In this document: positions 42,062-50,489 of the stretch, piece after piece | How positions within the stretch are numbered: position 1 is the first letter of the stretch | Layout of the letters: each line of letters opens with the position of its first letter | From: an uncultured Lachnoclostridium sp. | Lineage (GTDB): Bacteria; Bacillota; Clostridia; Lachnospirales; Lachnospiraceae | DNA length: 64,000 nucleotides | Direction of reading: 5' to 3' | NCBI GenBank assembly: GCA_944381625.1 | Contig: CALWLW010000009.1 | Coordinates: forward strand, 62,001-126,000 | Notes under the pieces: model-generated | The model's database searches: none | Seen by the model: the letters and a program-made list of their open reading frames with translations, nothing else | What the model was told of the DNA's origin: nothing | Made by a program: the position numbers and the translations under genes

Positions 42062-43655
42062 GGTCATGTCCGGAAGAGCAGCAGCGGCGGCATTCTTTCT
42101 GGGAGGGCTGATGCTGGCGTCTGCAGGATGCGGCGCCAGAGAGGAGAGCGCCGTCGGCGCACAGGATTTGGAACAGGAAGAACAGAGGACAGAACCTACG
42201 GGACAGGAAAGCGGAAACGATACAGAAGTTTCCGCTTTTTATAAAACCGGAGAATCGGGCGGTTCTGCGGAAGAGAAAGAAGAAATGCCGGAACCGCAGA
42301 GTGTACCGTATACGGCGATGGATATTTCGGGGATACTGATAACGGAAGATGAGGCAGGTTCCGGGGAGGACGGCTGGATATCTTCATCCGTTGGAGGGAT
42401 GCCGCCGGATACGGTGGAGTATGTACCCTCTTCCCGGGAAGAAATACTGGAAACGGTTTATGAAGAATCCACAGTAGATGAAAATGATCCGGACACCTAC
42501 CGGATCATCGAGTACGAGCAGGAGGTTCCTGTAATACTGGAGGAGCCGACGGAATACACGGACAGCGCGGGGATGGTGCGATACGCTCTCCAGGACGGCA
42601 TATGGTATGAATATCTCTACGGCGCAGGAGAGGTGGCGCTGGACACGGAGGACGAAGAACTGGCGCTGCTGCTTTTGAATATGGATGGGGCTTATGATGA
42701 TTATGAACTCATGGAACTCAACTGTGAATACAGTGGAGAAGAGGGAGACCCGGCGGCGTACAGCTATCACGTATTATACCGGAAAACGATAGAACTGGAG
42801 GGAGCGCCTGAAGAAGTGGAGCATCTGTCTGTTACGAAGACGGAACAGACACAGAGCATGGAACTACAGACGGTGCAGGAAAAGGTGCCCGTCATGGTGA
42901 GCAGGGAGGAACCCACCGGAGCATACCGGTATTTCGGCTGGCAGGAAGAAGAGGGCAAAAGCTGTTATTATGATGAGGATGGAAACCGGGTGACAGGCGC
43001 TCAGGTGATCCGGGGAATCCGCTGTGAATTTGACAGGGACGGATATCTGATCAGCCGGTCCGGGGTGGACGTATCCAGCCGGAACGGCACGGTGGACTGG
43101 GAGAAAGTGCGCGCCGCCGGCATTGGATTTGCCATGGTCCGGGGTGGTTACCGTGGAACCGGGAACGGGGAGCTGATCCTGGACGGAGAAGCCGGACGCA
43201 ATCTGGAGGGCGCGGCGGCCGTGGGGATCAGCACCGGCGTATACATTTATTCGCAGGCGGTCAATGAATTGGAAGCAGTGGAAGAAGCCAGTCTGGCGGT
43301 CGCTCTGGCCAGGGAGTACGGAACCGACATGCCTCTGGCTCTGAAAATGGATACTTCCGGTCCCTCTTATGCAGGAAGGGCAGACGGACTCAGCCCGGAA
43401 GACCGGACAAAGATCGCCGAAGCATTCTGCGAGACAGTCAGGAACGCGGGATATGAGCCCATGATATTTGCAGGAGAAAACTGGATCGCCAACAATCTTG
43501 AGGCACTGGAAAATGTAACCGTCTGGTATGCGGCGGACGATGCGGATCATTCGGACATGGACGGCTGTGAGATCTGGCAGTATACCGCAAAAGGAACCGT
43601 GGACGGAATCACAGGAGACGTGGGAGTGAACATCAGCTGCGAAATGCAGCAGTAG
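42036..43655 (+). CDS. Lipoprotein with degenerate GH25 (lysozyme-like) domain
   Basis: A 539-residue exported protein. A hydrophobic signal ends in LASAGC, then an acidic disordered region (to about residue 140), a middle region of unknown fold, and a C-terminal GH25 fold (residues about 345-535: GVDVSSRNGTVDWEKVRAAG, FAMVRGGYRG, GVYIYSQAVN, IWQYTAKGTVDGITGDVGVN). GH25 muramidases normally have a DxE catalytic pair; here the equivalent segment reads LKMDTSG, so the Glu is missing. Start at 42036 (AGGACGGCG) overlaps the foldase gene by 26 bp; the ATG at 42066 is an alternative. Confidence 0.75.
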   Translation: MLPARTKNKVMSGRAAAAAFFLGGLMLASAGCGAREESAVGAQDLEQEEQRTEPTGQESGNDTEVSAFYKTGESGGSAEEKEEMPEPQSVPYTAMDISGILITEDEAGSGEDGWISSSVGGMPPDTVEYVPSSREEILETVYEESTVDENDPDTYRIIEYEQEVPVILEEPTEYTDSAGMVRYALQDGIWYEYLYGAGEVALDTEDEELALLLLNMDGAYDDYELMELNCEYSGEEGDPAAYSYHVLYRKTIELEGAPEEVEHLSVTKTEQTQSMELQTVQEKVPVMVSREEPTGAYRYFGWQEEEGKSCYYDEDGNRVTGAQVIRGIRCEFDRDGYLISRSGVDVSSRNGTVDWEKVRAAGIGFAMVRGGYRGTGNGELILDGEAGRNLEGAAAVGISTGVYIYSQAVNELEAVEEASLAVALAREYGTDMPLALKMDTSGPSYAGRADGLSPEDRTKIAEAFCETVRNAGYEPMIFAGENWIANNLEALENVTVWYAADDADHSDMDGCEIWQYTAKGTVDGITGDVGVNISCEMQQ

Positions 43656-43673
43656 ATAAAAGGAGGAATTCCA

Positions 43674-45134
43674 ATGAGCAGTACAGCACAGAATCTGACG
43701 CTATTGACAGACTTATACGAGCTGACCATGATGCAGGGGTATTTTAAAAATCCGGTTCAGGAGACGGTGATCTTCGACGCGTTTTACCGGGTAAATCCTT
43801 TCGGAAACGGTTATGCCATCGCCGCGGGACTGGATCAGGTGATCGATTATATCAAAAACCTGCGTTTTTCCGAGGAGGATGTGGAATATCTGGGGAGCCT
43901 GGGTATCTTCGACGCGGATTTTCTGGAGTATCTGAAGCATTTCCGCTTCAGCGGCGATATTTACGCGATACCGGAAGGAACGGTGGTATTTCCCAGGGAG
44001 CCGCTGGTCAAGGTGGTCGCCCCGATCATGGAAGCCCAGCTGGTGGAGACGGCGATTCTGAACATCATTAACCATCAGAGCCTGATCGCCACCAAGGCGG
44101 CCCGCGTGGTGAATGCGGCCAGAGGGGACGGAGTCATGGAATTTGGTCTTCGTCGGGCGCAGGGACCGGACGCGGGGACCTACGGCGCGCGGGCGGCCAT
44201 GATCGGAGGATGTATCGGGACCTCCAACGTACTGGCCGGGCAGCTTTTTGACGTGCCGGTGCTGGGAACCCATGCCCACAGCTGGATCATGAGCTTTCCT
44301 GACGAGTATACAGCGTTTAAGACCTATGCGGAACTGTATCCCGACGCCTGCACGCTGCTGGTGGACACCTACGACACGCTGAAATCAGGCGTTCCCAACG
44401 CCATCCGCGTATTCAAGGAGATGCGCAGGGCGAAAAAACTGAAAGGGCGTTATGGCATCCGTCTGGACAGCGGTGACCTGGCTTATCTGTCCAAGGAAGC
44501 CCGCAGGATGCTGGATGCGGCCGGCTTTAAGAACGCCATCATCTCGGCTTCCAGCGACCTGGACGAGTATCTGATCGACAGCCTGAAATCCCAGGGAGCC
44601 CAGATCACGTCCTGGGGAGTGGGGACGAACCTGATCACCGCCAAGGACTGCCCGGCATTCGGCGGCGTCTACAAGCTGGCGGCGGTGAAAACCGGGGACG
44701 GGGAATTCGTGCCCAAGATCAAATTATCGGAGAATTCTGAAAAAGTGACGAATCCCGGCAATAAGACCGTATACCGGATCTATGAGAAAGCCAACGGAAA
44801 GCTGAAGGCAGACCTGATCAGTCTGGTGGACGACCAGTTTGACGAGTCCAAAGATCTGACCATCTTCGACCCGCTGGAGACCTGGAAGAAAACGCATCTG
44901 AAAGGCGGCACCTACACCATGCGCGAGATTCTGGTGAAGGTTTTCGACAAGGGAGAATGTGTCTATGAATCGCCTTCGGTGATGGACATCCGCGAATACT
45001 GTATCCACGAACAGGAAACTCTGTGGGATGAAACGAAACGTCTGTTCAATCCTCACGAAGTGTACGTGGATCTGTCGGACCGTCTGTACAAGATCAAAAC
45101 GGATCTGTTAAACCAGATGCACGCGGGCGACTGA
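43674..45134 (+). CDS. pncB: Nicotinate phosphoribosyltransferase
   Basis: Salvages nicotinate into nicotinate mononucleotide for NAD synthesis, using PRPP. The 486-residue protein shows LTDLYELTMMQGYF at the N-terminus, EFGLRRAQGPDAG, LGTHAHSWIMSF (around the regulatory/catalytic His) and GIRLDSGDLAYLSKEAR, all characteristic of the long PncB family. AAAGGAGGAATTCCA precedes the ATG. It follows the GH25-like gene by 18 bp and may be part of the mfd unit. Confidence 0.95.
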   Translation: MSSTAQNLTLLTDLYELTMMQGYFKNPVQETVIFDAFYRVNPFGNGYAIAAGLDQVIDYIKNLRFSEEDVEYLGSLGIFDADFLEYLKHFRFSGDIYAIPEGTVVFPREPLVKVVAPIMEAQLVETAILNIINHQSLIATKAARVVNAARGDGVMEFGLRRAQGPDAGTYGARAAMIGGCIGTSNVLAGQLFDVPVLGTHAHSWIMSFPDEYTAFKTYAELYPDACTLLVDTYDTLKSGVPNAIRVFKEMRRAKKLKGRYGIRLDSGDLAYLSKEARRMLDAAGFKNAIISASSDLDEYLIDSLKSQGAQITSWGVGTNLITAKDCPAFGGVYKLAAVKTGDGEFVPKIKLSENSEKVTNPGNKTVYRIYEKANGKLKADLISLVDDQFDESKDLTIFDPLETWKKTHLKGGTYTMREILVKVFDKGECVYESPSVMDIREYCIHEQETLWDETKRLFNPHEVYVDLSDRLYKIKTDLLNQMHAGD

Positions 45135-45154
45135 GAAGAAAAGGAAATCCTGGA

Positions 45155-45183
45155 GTATAAATTCCTCCGTTTTACGAATAATA
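45155..45183 (+). promoter_or_regulatory. Candidate forespore (sigma-F/G) promoter of spoVT
   Basis: GTATA, 15-bp spacer, CGAATAATA resembles the forespore sigma consensus (GnATA, 15-17 bp, CAWAMTA). spoVT in Bacillus is sigma-G dependent, which fits; the match is imperfect. Confidence 0.35.
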
Positions 45184-45259
45184 TGATTATCTTCCGGATC
45201 TGACGTATTTACGGCAGAAGGTGATAAAGACAGCATGTAGGATGGAGGAATGATTGACT

Positions 45260-45808
45260 ATGAAAGCAACGGGAATCGTGCGGCGGATTGACGATCTCGG
45301 AAGAGTGGTGGTTCCGAAGGAGATCCGGCGCACATTGAGGATCAGGGAGGGAGATCCCCTGGAGATCTTTACGGATCGGGAGGGGGAGATCATCCTGAAG
45401 AAATATTCTCCCATCGGAGAACTGGGAACATTTGCAAAACAGTACGCGGAGAGCCTGGCTCAGACCACCGGGCATATGGTGTGCGTGACGGATCGGGATA
45501 TGGTAATCGCCGCCGCGGGCGGAGCGAAGAAGGACTATTTCGGCAAAGCCATCAGCCCTGAACTGGAAAAGCTGATCGAGGAGCGGGAGAACCTGCAGGC
45601 CGCCGCAGGCGACCGGAGATTCATCCCGGTGATTCAGGAAGAGATGGAAGGCATCACGGCGGAGACCATCTGCCCGGTGATCAGCGAAGGCGACGTGATC
45701 GGCGCGGTTCTGATCCTGGCCAGGGACGCCAAAGCCAGGATGGGAGAAGTGGAGCTGAAGGTGGCGGCGTCGGCCGCGGGATTCCTGGGCAGGCAGATGG
45801 AACAGTAA
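45260..45808 (+). CDS. spoVT: Stage V sporulation protein T (AbrB family)
   Basis: A 182-residue transcription factor: the AbrB/SpoVT swapped-hairpin DNA-binding domain (MKATGIVRRIDDLGRVVVPK) at residues 1-50 and a GAF-like C-terminal domain (residues 55-180). It tunes forespore gene expression, so the organism probably sporulates. I chose the ATG at 45260 as in known SpoVT; a TTG at 45254 is closer to the GGAGG box. Monocistronic. Confidence 0.93.
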   Translation: MKATGIVRRIDDLGRVVVPKEIRRTLRIREGDPLEIFTDREGEIILKKYSPIGELGTFAKQYAESLAQTTGHMVCVTDRDMVIAAAGGAKKDYFGKAISPELEKLIEERENLQAAAGDRRFIPVIQEEMEGITAETICPVISEGDVIGAVLILARDAKARMGEVELKVAASAAGFLGRQMEQ

Positions 45809-45838
45809 ACCTTTGTACGAAAGAAGAGGGATACATGG

Positions 45839-46405
45839 ATGTACACCTGGGAAGAGATCGAGAAGTTCGTGAATCACTGCGGGGCGTGTCCCCTTGGCCG
45901 AACCAGAAACCATCCGGTGATGGGGCGGGGAGACCGGAAAAGCAGGCTCATGCTGGTGGCGGAGGCGCCCGGAGCGCAGGAGGATCTGGCGGGCGTACCG
46001 TTTGTGGGTCCTTCCGGCAAAGTGCTGGACGAACTCCTGGCTCTTGCAGGCATCCGGCGGGAAGAGATTTATATTACGAATATCCTGAAATGCCATCCGC
46101 CGGGCAACCGGGACCCTCTGGATCAGGAAAAGGAAGCCTGCATCCCGTATCTAAAATGGGAGACCTATCTTTTGAAGCCCCGGATCATCGTGTGTCTGGG
46201 GCGTGTGGCGGCCCAGCGTCTGATCTCACCGGATTACCGGATCACGCGGGAGCATGGAACCTGGGTGGAGCGGAAGGGCTGTTCCCTGACGGCGGTCTAT
46301 CATCCGTCGGCGCTGCTCCGGGATCCTGCCAGGCTGGAGGTCGCCAGGAAAGACTTCCGCGCAATCGGGGAGAAACTGCGCCGTCTGGAGGCCGCGGAGC
46401 CATGA
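45839..46405 (+). CDS. Family 4-type uracil-DNA glycosylase
   Basis: A 188-residue glycosylase with a likely 4Fe-4S cluster: Cys pair in NHCGACPLGRTR, one Cys in NILKCHPPGNRDP and one in IVCLGRVAAQ. The catalytic loop is EAPGAQEDLAGVPFVGPSG and the C-terminal motif is VYHPSALLR. It excises uracil from deaminated DNA. The ATG at 45839 has GAGGGATACATGG. Domain and cysteine layout match family 4 rather than Ung. Confidence 0.9.
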   Translation: MYTWEEIEKFVNHCGACPLGRTRNHPVMGRGDRKSRLMLVAEAPGAQEDLAGVPFVGPSGKVLDELLALAGIRREEIYITNILKCHPPGNRDPLDQEKEACIPYLKWETYLLKPRIIVCLGRVAAQRLISPDYRITREHGTWVERKGCSLTAVYHPSALLRDPARLEVARKDFRAIGEKLRRLEAAEP

Positions 46406-46459
46406 TCGGAAGGACGGAAGAAAAAGTAAAAAAAATTGGCAAAAAATTTAAAAAAGTGC

Positions 46460-46488
46460 TTGCATTTTCGCGCGGTATCCCGTATAAT
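46460..46488 (+). promoter_or_regulatory. Promoter of tRNA-Gln
   Basis: TTGCAT, 17-bp spacer, TATAAT: a strong promoter 18 bp before the tRNA. Confidence 0.75.
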
Positions 46489-46506
46489 AACATTCGTTGA
46501 ACACAT

Positions 46507-46578
46507 AGGGCTATCGCCAAACGGTAAGGCAACGGACTCTGACTCCGTCATTTCAAGGTTCGAATCCTTGTAGCCCTG
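46507..46578 (+). tRNA. tRNA-Gln (anticodon CTG)
   Basis: Seven-base acceptor stem AGGGCTA/TAGCCCT, D arm GCC...GGC, anticodon stem ACGGA/TCCGT with loop CTCTGAC (anticodon CTG, codon CAG) and T arm CAAGG-TTCGAAT-CCTTG. The CCA is not encoded. It stands alone with its own promoter and terminator. Confidence 0.93.
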
Positions 46579-46587
46579 CTTTCAAGG

Positions 46588-46615
46588 CTCCGGTGAGAAA
46601 TCACCGGAGTTTTTT
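46588..46615 (+). terminator. tRNA-Gln terminator
   Basis: CTCCGGTGA pairs perfectly with TCACCGGAG, followed by TTTTTT. The remaining gap to 46838 contains no gene I can support. Confidence 0.85.
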
Positions 46616-46837
46616 CATGCCCTGAAAGTGTTGATTTTACGGGCTTTTCTGCACAAATCAATTTTCAGGCGTCTTCCCCGTCAAAAATCTTCCTGAAATA
46701 GATTTCCCGGATTTTCTGGTTTTTTCCCATGAATTTTAGATGAAATGTATCCCATGTACAGGATCTGTCCTTCTGCCTTTGTATAATAAAAATTACAAAA
46801 TACTATCCAGAGCGAAAACTGGGAGGAGGAAAGACTG

Positions 46838-47515
46838 ATGTTGGATCATGAAGAAGATGTAAGACAGGAAGGTGAAACACCACTGCCGGAAAATGGAGAA
46901 AGGGAGTCTGGAACGCCGGGATTCTGCGGGAAATGCGGCGCGCCGCTGACAGAGGGCGTTAAATTCTGTGGTAAATGCGGAGTTTCTGTGGATGGAAGCC
47001 CTTCCGGGCAGGAATTTCAGCAGCTGGCGGAAAGCGCGAAAGCGGCGGCTGATGTGCAGGAAGAGGCCAGAGCGGATGACGCGCCGCCAAATTCAGAGAA
47101 TCAAGACACTAATAATCGGCAGGCCGTAAAAGATGCGCTTAAAATGATTAAGACCTGGGTGGAACGGATCGCTGGTATTGCTTTGATCATTTTCTTATAT
47201 TGGGCGTTCTTTACCAAGAAACCCATTCTCGACGTTCAAAATATGGTCTTTGAGCAGTACAGCTCCCGGAGCCTTAAAGAAGCGGTAAATTTGTCCATAC
47301 CGGAACCGGCCTGGGAGAAAGAGAAACTGGGGAAGAAGCATTACATGGTCACTGTGTCCGGGTTCTGCCCGGATCTCTACTCCAATATTGAAATCATCTT
47401 CGACGTGAATTATTCCGGTGGGGATGCGTACGGAAGCGTAGAAGGCGTAAGGCTGGATGGAGAATACTATGACGATCTGTTTTCCATCGGCATTGTGATG
47501 GAAGCGATCTATTGA
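46838..47515 (+). CDS. Zinc-ribbon, single-pass membrane protein
   Basis: A 225-residue protein: acidic N-terminus, a double CxxC zinc ribbon (FCGKCGAPLTEGVKFCGKCG) at about 27-47, a Gln/Glu/Ala linker, one membrane helix near 110-127 (IAGIALIIFLYWAF), and an outside domain of about 100 residues (LGKKHYMVTVSGFCPDLYSN...) of unknown fold. Zinc-ribbon plus membrane helix proteins are common in Lachnospiraceae, without known function. AGGAGGAAAGACTG precedes the ATG. Followed after 14 bp by another zinc-ribbon gene. Confidence 0.75.
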   Translation: MLDHEEDVRQEGETPLPENGERESGTPGFCGKCGAPLTEGVKFCGKCGVSVDGSPSGQEFQQLAESAKAAADVQEEARADDAPPNSENQDTNNRQAVKDALKMIKTWVERIAGIALIIFLYWAFFTKKPILDVQNMVFEQYSSRSLKEAVNLSIPEPAWEKEKLGKKHYMVTVSGFCPDLYSNIEIIFDVNYSGGDAYGSVEGVRLDGEYYDDLFSIGIVMEAIY

Positions 47516-47529
47516 AGAGGAGGGGAACT

Positions 47530-48933
47530 ATGTATTGTAAAAACTGCGGAAAAGAGATAAAAGACGGGAGTCTGTTCTGCACAAACTGCGGGGCAAAAAC
47601 AGAAGAAAACAGAAAACCAGTTGGAGAAACACAGGAAGATCTCATGCGGCGGGTGATTGGGAAGAATGCGGTCTATTACCTGGCCCAGAGGGACAGGTTC
47701 CAGAGAGGGGAAAAAGGAAGAATGAACTGGGCTTCTTTTTTCCTGAGCATGCTGCACGCAGGATACCGGAATATGTGGAAATCCTGGCTGAAGGCGGTGG
47801 GCCTTCCCCTGGCGGTTTCTTTGCTGGGAACGACGCTTGGGAGCGTACTTCTCTTTATTCAGCCGGCGGTCAGTATGGTCATGAATGTCATCGGCGGAGT
47901 CGGAAGTGTATGGCTCCTGGTCGCCCAGATCCTGTATGCAAAGAAGTTTAATCGTATCTATTTGGAACATGTGGAGAAGAAGATTGCCGGAAAGGATGAA
48001 AAGCCGGATCCGTCCGCGGGGAGGGCTGCGGCTGTCGCATTGATCGTTGCCGTAATTGCCGGGATTCTGGGAATGCTCTCGTCCGCGGGGATGATGATGG
48101 GGTTGCTTGGAGGGATAGATACAGGATCAGAAGAACTGTATGCGGATGATTACAGCGGAATCGATAGCTACAGCGGCATGGATGATTATAGCGATATGGA
48201 CGATTACAGTCTGGAAGGCTATGAGACACAGGACGATTTTGCCGGGACGGCAGAATCTCAGGATCCTTATGCGGCCGAACAGGAGGAAAGCCAGGAACCT
48301 GCAGAAACAGTGTCAGAACCGGAAGAAACATACATATCGCCCAATTATACACTGTGGATTGGGGATTACCAGAGAACCAGCGGCCCGGCATGCAGCCTTT
48401 CCATCTGGGAAGCGGATGAGACGGGAATCCTGTTTGTGGCGAATATCGGATATTCGGGAGCTGATGCCTATGTGGACATGAGAGAGCACACCGCAGAATG
48501 GGTGGATAATTCGACTGCCATATTCCAGGAAGGCGACAATTGGATCGTCTTCACCTACTATGACGGCATATTGACCGTATCTGAAAATCCGGACGCGCTC
48601 TATGGAGCGCTGAGTATATCCGGCGTCTATGTATTGGCGGAGGAAGCGGATTACCCGGATTGCGAATTTGTATTCCCGGACAGCAGCGAATTTGAAGTTA
48701 TGGAAGTATCCTGCGACGGCCTGACGGCAGAAGAGTGCAGGATTGCCAAGAACGAGATCTATGCCCGCCATGGAAGGATGTTCAGTGATCCGGTTCTGCA
48801 AAACTATTTTGATTCTTGCAGTTGGTATGTTCCGGGCATCGCCCCGGAAGATTTTACAGAAGATATGCTGAGCGAGGTGGAACGGCAGAGTATTCGGGGA
48901 ATCGAAGCATACGAAGGGTATATGGGATATTAA
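47530..48933 (+). CDS. Zinc-ribbon membrane protein with C-terminal YARHG domain
   Basis: A 467-residue protein: zinc ribbon MYCKNCGKEIKDGSLFCTNC, a cytoplasmic region, two or three membrane helices (about 95-135 and 165-195), an Asp/Ser/Tyr-rich repetitive linker (DDYSGIDSYSGMDDYSDMDD), a beta-rich outside domain and a YARHG domain (AKNEIYARHGRMFSD...). YARHG is a small extracellular domain of uncertain role, possibly wall binding. The start at 47530 follows GAAGAGGAGGGGAACT. Probably co-transcribed with the upstream zinc-ribbon gene and forming a membrane complex with it. Confidence 0.8.
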   Translation: MYCKNCGKEIKDGSLFCTNCGAKTEENRKPVGETQEDLMRRVIGKNAVYYLAQRDRFQRGEKGRMNWASFFLSMLHAGYRNMWKSWLKAVGLPLAVSLLGTTLGSVLLFIQPAVSMVMNVIGGVGSVWLLVAQILYAKKFNRIYLEHVEKKIAGKDEKPDPSAGRAAAVALIVAVIAGILGMLSSAGMMMGLLGGIDTGSEELYADDYSGIDSYSGMDDYSDMDDYSLEGYETQDDFAGTAESQDPYAAEQEESQEPAETVSEPEETYISPNYTLWIGDYQRTSGPACSLSIWEADETGILFVANIGYSGADAYVDMREHTAEWVDNSTAIFQEGDNWIVFTYYDGILTVSENPDALYGALSISGVYVLAEEADYPDCEFVFPDSSEFEVMEVSCDGLTAEECRIAKNEIYARHGRMFSDPVLQNYFDSCSWYVPGIAPEDFTEDMLSEVERQSIRGIEAYEGYMGY

Positions 48934-49002
48934 AATTATGGACGGAGCCCTGCAACGGCAAATCAGCCGGTTCAGGGCTCTGTCCATTGGCTCATACCTC
49001 GT

Positions 49003-49257
49003 TTATTTCTTTGCATCTTCTAAGTCAATGCGAAAATCCAATAATTCTTTAGGTGCAACTTGCAATACTTCAGCTATGGTAAAAAGAGAGTCCAGAGACA
49101 GGCTGGTTTTCATATTGGGAGCTTCGATATTGGAGATATGAGTCCGGCTCATATCCGTAAATTCTGCCAGATCCAGCTGGGTCATGCGGCGGAGCTTCCG
49201 GTAATAGGCAATGTTGAGACCTAACTGCTGGTAATACAATTTATATTTTTCCTTCAT
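49003..49257 (-). CDS. XRE-family HTH regulator
   Basis: An 84-residue Cro/C1-type repressor: YYQQLGLNIAYYRKLRRMTQ, LDLAEFTDMSRTHISNIEAP and SLDSLFTIAEVLQVAPKELL make up the five-helix HTH. The start at 49257 follows AAAGGAGTCGGAA; the frame to 49506 is a non-coding extension. Divergent from the WYL regulator with about 250 bp between them, so it may control its own and the neighbour's promoter. Confidence 0.85.
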   Translation of the reverse strand: MKEKYKLYYQQLGLNIAYYRKLRRMTQLDLAEFTDMSRTHISNIEAPNMKTSLSLDSLFTIAEVLQVAPKELLDFRIDLEDAKK

Positions 49258-49504
49258 TTCCGACTCCTTTTTCCTGTTTTCGATTTCATGGACAGATATT
49301 GTCCATATTCTTATTTTATCCACTTGTATAAATTGCATAAACAATATAAAAGTTATAAAAAGCATACAAATACTTTGCAAAAAACAAGTGTTGTGATATG
49401 ATGAGATCAGGCAGAAAATTGTGCAAATTGAGGCAAAAAGGACAAAAGAAGTCCATGTTTCTTCGTATAATTGTAGAAAAAGAGGATACAACGGAGGAAC
49501 CATC

Positions 49505-50443
49505 ATGGCGGAAACAGGAAAAAATGAACGTGTTTTAGATATTTATACCAGGCTCTTAAATGGAGAGACGGTCAATAAATTTGAGTCCGCGTCCCGATAC
49601 GGGGTAAACGAAAAGAGCATACAGAGGGATATCGACGATATCCGGGATTTCTTTTCCCAGAAATTACTTGAGGATGGGCAGGGGAAGGCGGTGGTATATA
49701 ACCGGAAGACAGGGGGCTATTATCTGGAGACACGGAACCAGAGGAAGCTCACCAACAGTGAGATCCTGGCCATCTGCAAAATTCTTCTGGAGAGCAGAGC
49801 TTTTACCAAAGAGGATATGGACCGGATCCTGGACAAACTCTTATCCTGCTGTGTACCCCATAAAAATCTGCTCCTGGTAAAGGAACTGATCTCCAACGAG
49901 GCGTTTCACTACGTGGAACCCAGGCATCACAGAAAAGTGCTGGACAAGCTCTGGGACATCGGTACTGCGGTGAAGGAGTGCAGGGTGATTGAGATTACCT
50001 ACAACAAGAGGAAAGGCGAATGTGTTCACCGGAGGCTGGAGCCGCTGGCGATCATGTTTTCGGAATATTATTTTTACCTGACCGCGTTCGTGGAGAATGT
50101 GGACAAAAGCCAGTTCCATGTGAAAAATGACCCGTTTCCGACGATTTACCGGATCGACCGGATCGCTTCCCTGGAAGTAACAAAGGAACATTTCAAGATC
50201 CCCTATAAAGACCGCTTTGAGGAGGGTGAGTTTCGGAAGCGCATCCAGTTCATGTACGGAGGGAAACTTCAAAAGACCACGTTCTGGTACAAAGGAGAGG
50301 CCGTGGAAGCAGTCCTGGACCGTCTGCCAACGGCGCAGATCTTAAAGGAGGAGGACGGAAAATATCTGATCAGCGCGGAGACGTTTGGAAGCGGGATTGA
50401 GATGTGGCTGAGGAGCCAGGGGGAGGCGGTGGAAAAAATATAA
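49505..50443 (+). CDS. WYL-domain transcription regulator
   Basis: A 312-residue protein: N-terminal HTH (VLDIYTRLLNGETVNKFESA, EKSIQRDIDDIRDFF), then a WYL domain (residues about 150-230: VIEITYNKRKGECVHRRLEP, EYYFYLTAFVEN) and the WCX C-terminal extension. WYL proteins sense nucleic acids or nucleotides and often govern phage-defence or CRISPR operons. The ATG at 49505 has ACGGAGGAACCATC. It lies 46 bp upstream of the GTPase/HerA operon in the same direction; its base composition is more like the core, so it may be resident or co-opted. Confidence 0.88.
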   Translation: MAETGKNERVLDIYTRLLNGETVNKFESASRYGVNEKSIQRDIDDIRDFFSQKLLEDGQGKAVVYNRKTGGYYLETRNQRKLTNSEILAICKILLESRAFTKEDMDRILDKLLSCCVPHKNLLLVKELISNEAFHYVEPRHHRKVLDKLWDIGTAVKECRVIEITYNKRKGECVHRRLEPLAIMFSEYYFYLTAFVENVDKSQFHVKNDPFPTIYRIDRIASLEVTKEHFKIPYKDRFEEGEFRKRIQFMYGGKLQKTTFWYKGEAVEAVLDRLPTAQILKEEDGKYLISAETFGSGIEMWLRSQGEAVEKI

Positions 50444-50489
50444 GAATAAGATGAAATAATTGATTTATTAATAAGCGGAGGAGCGTATT

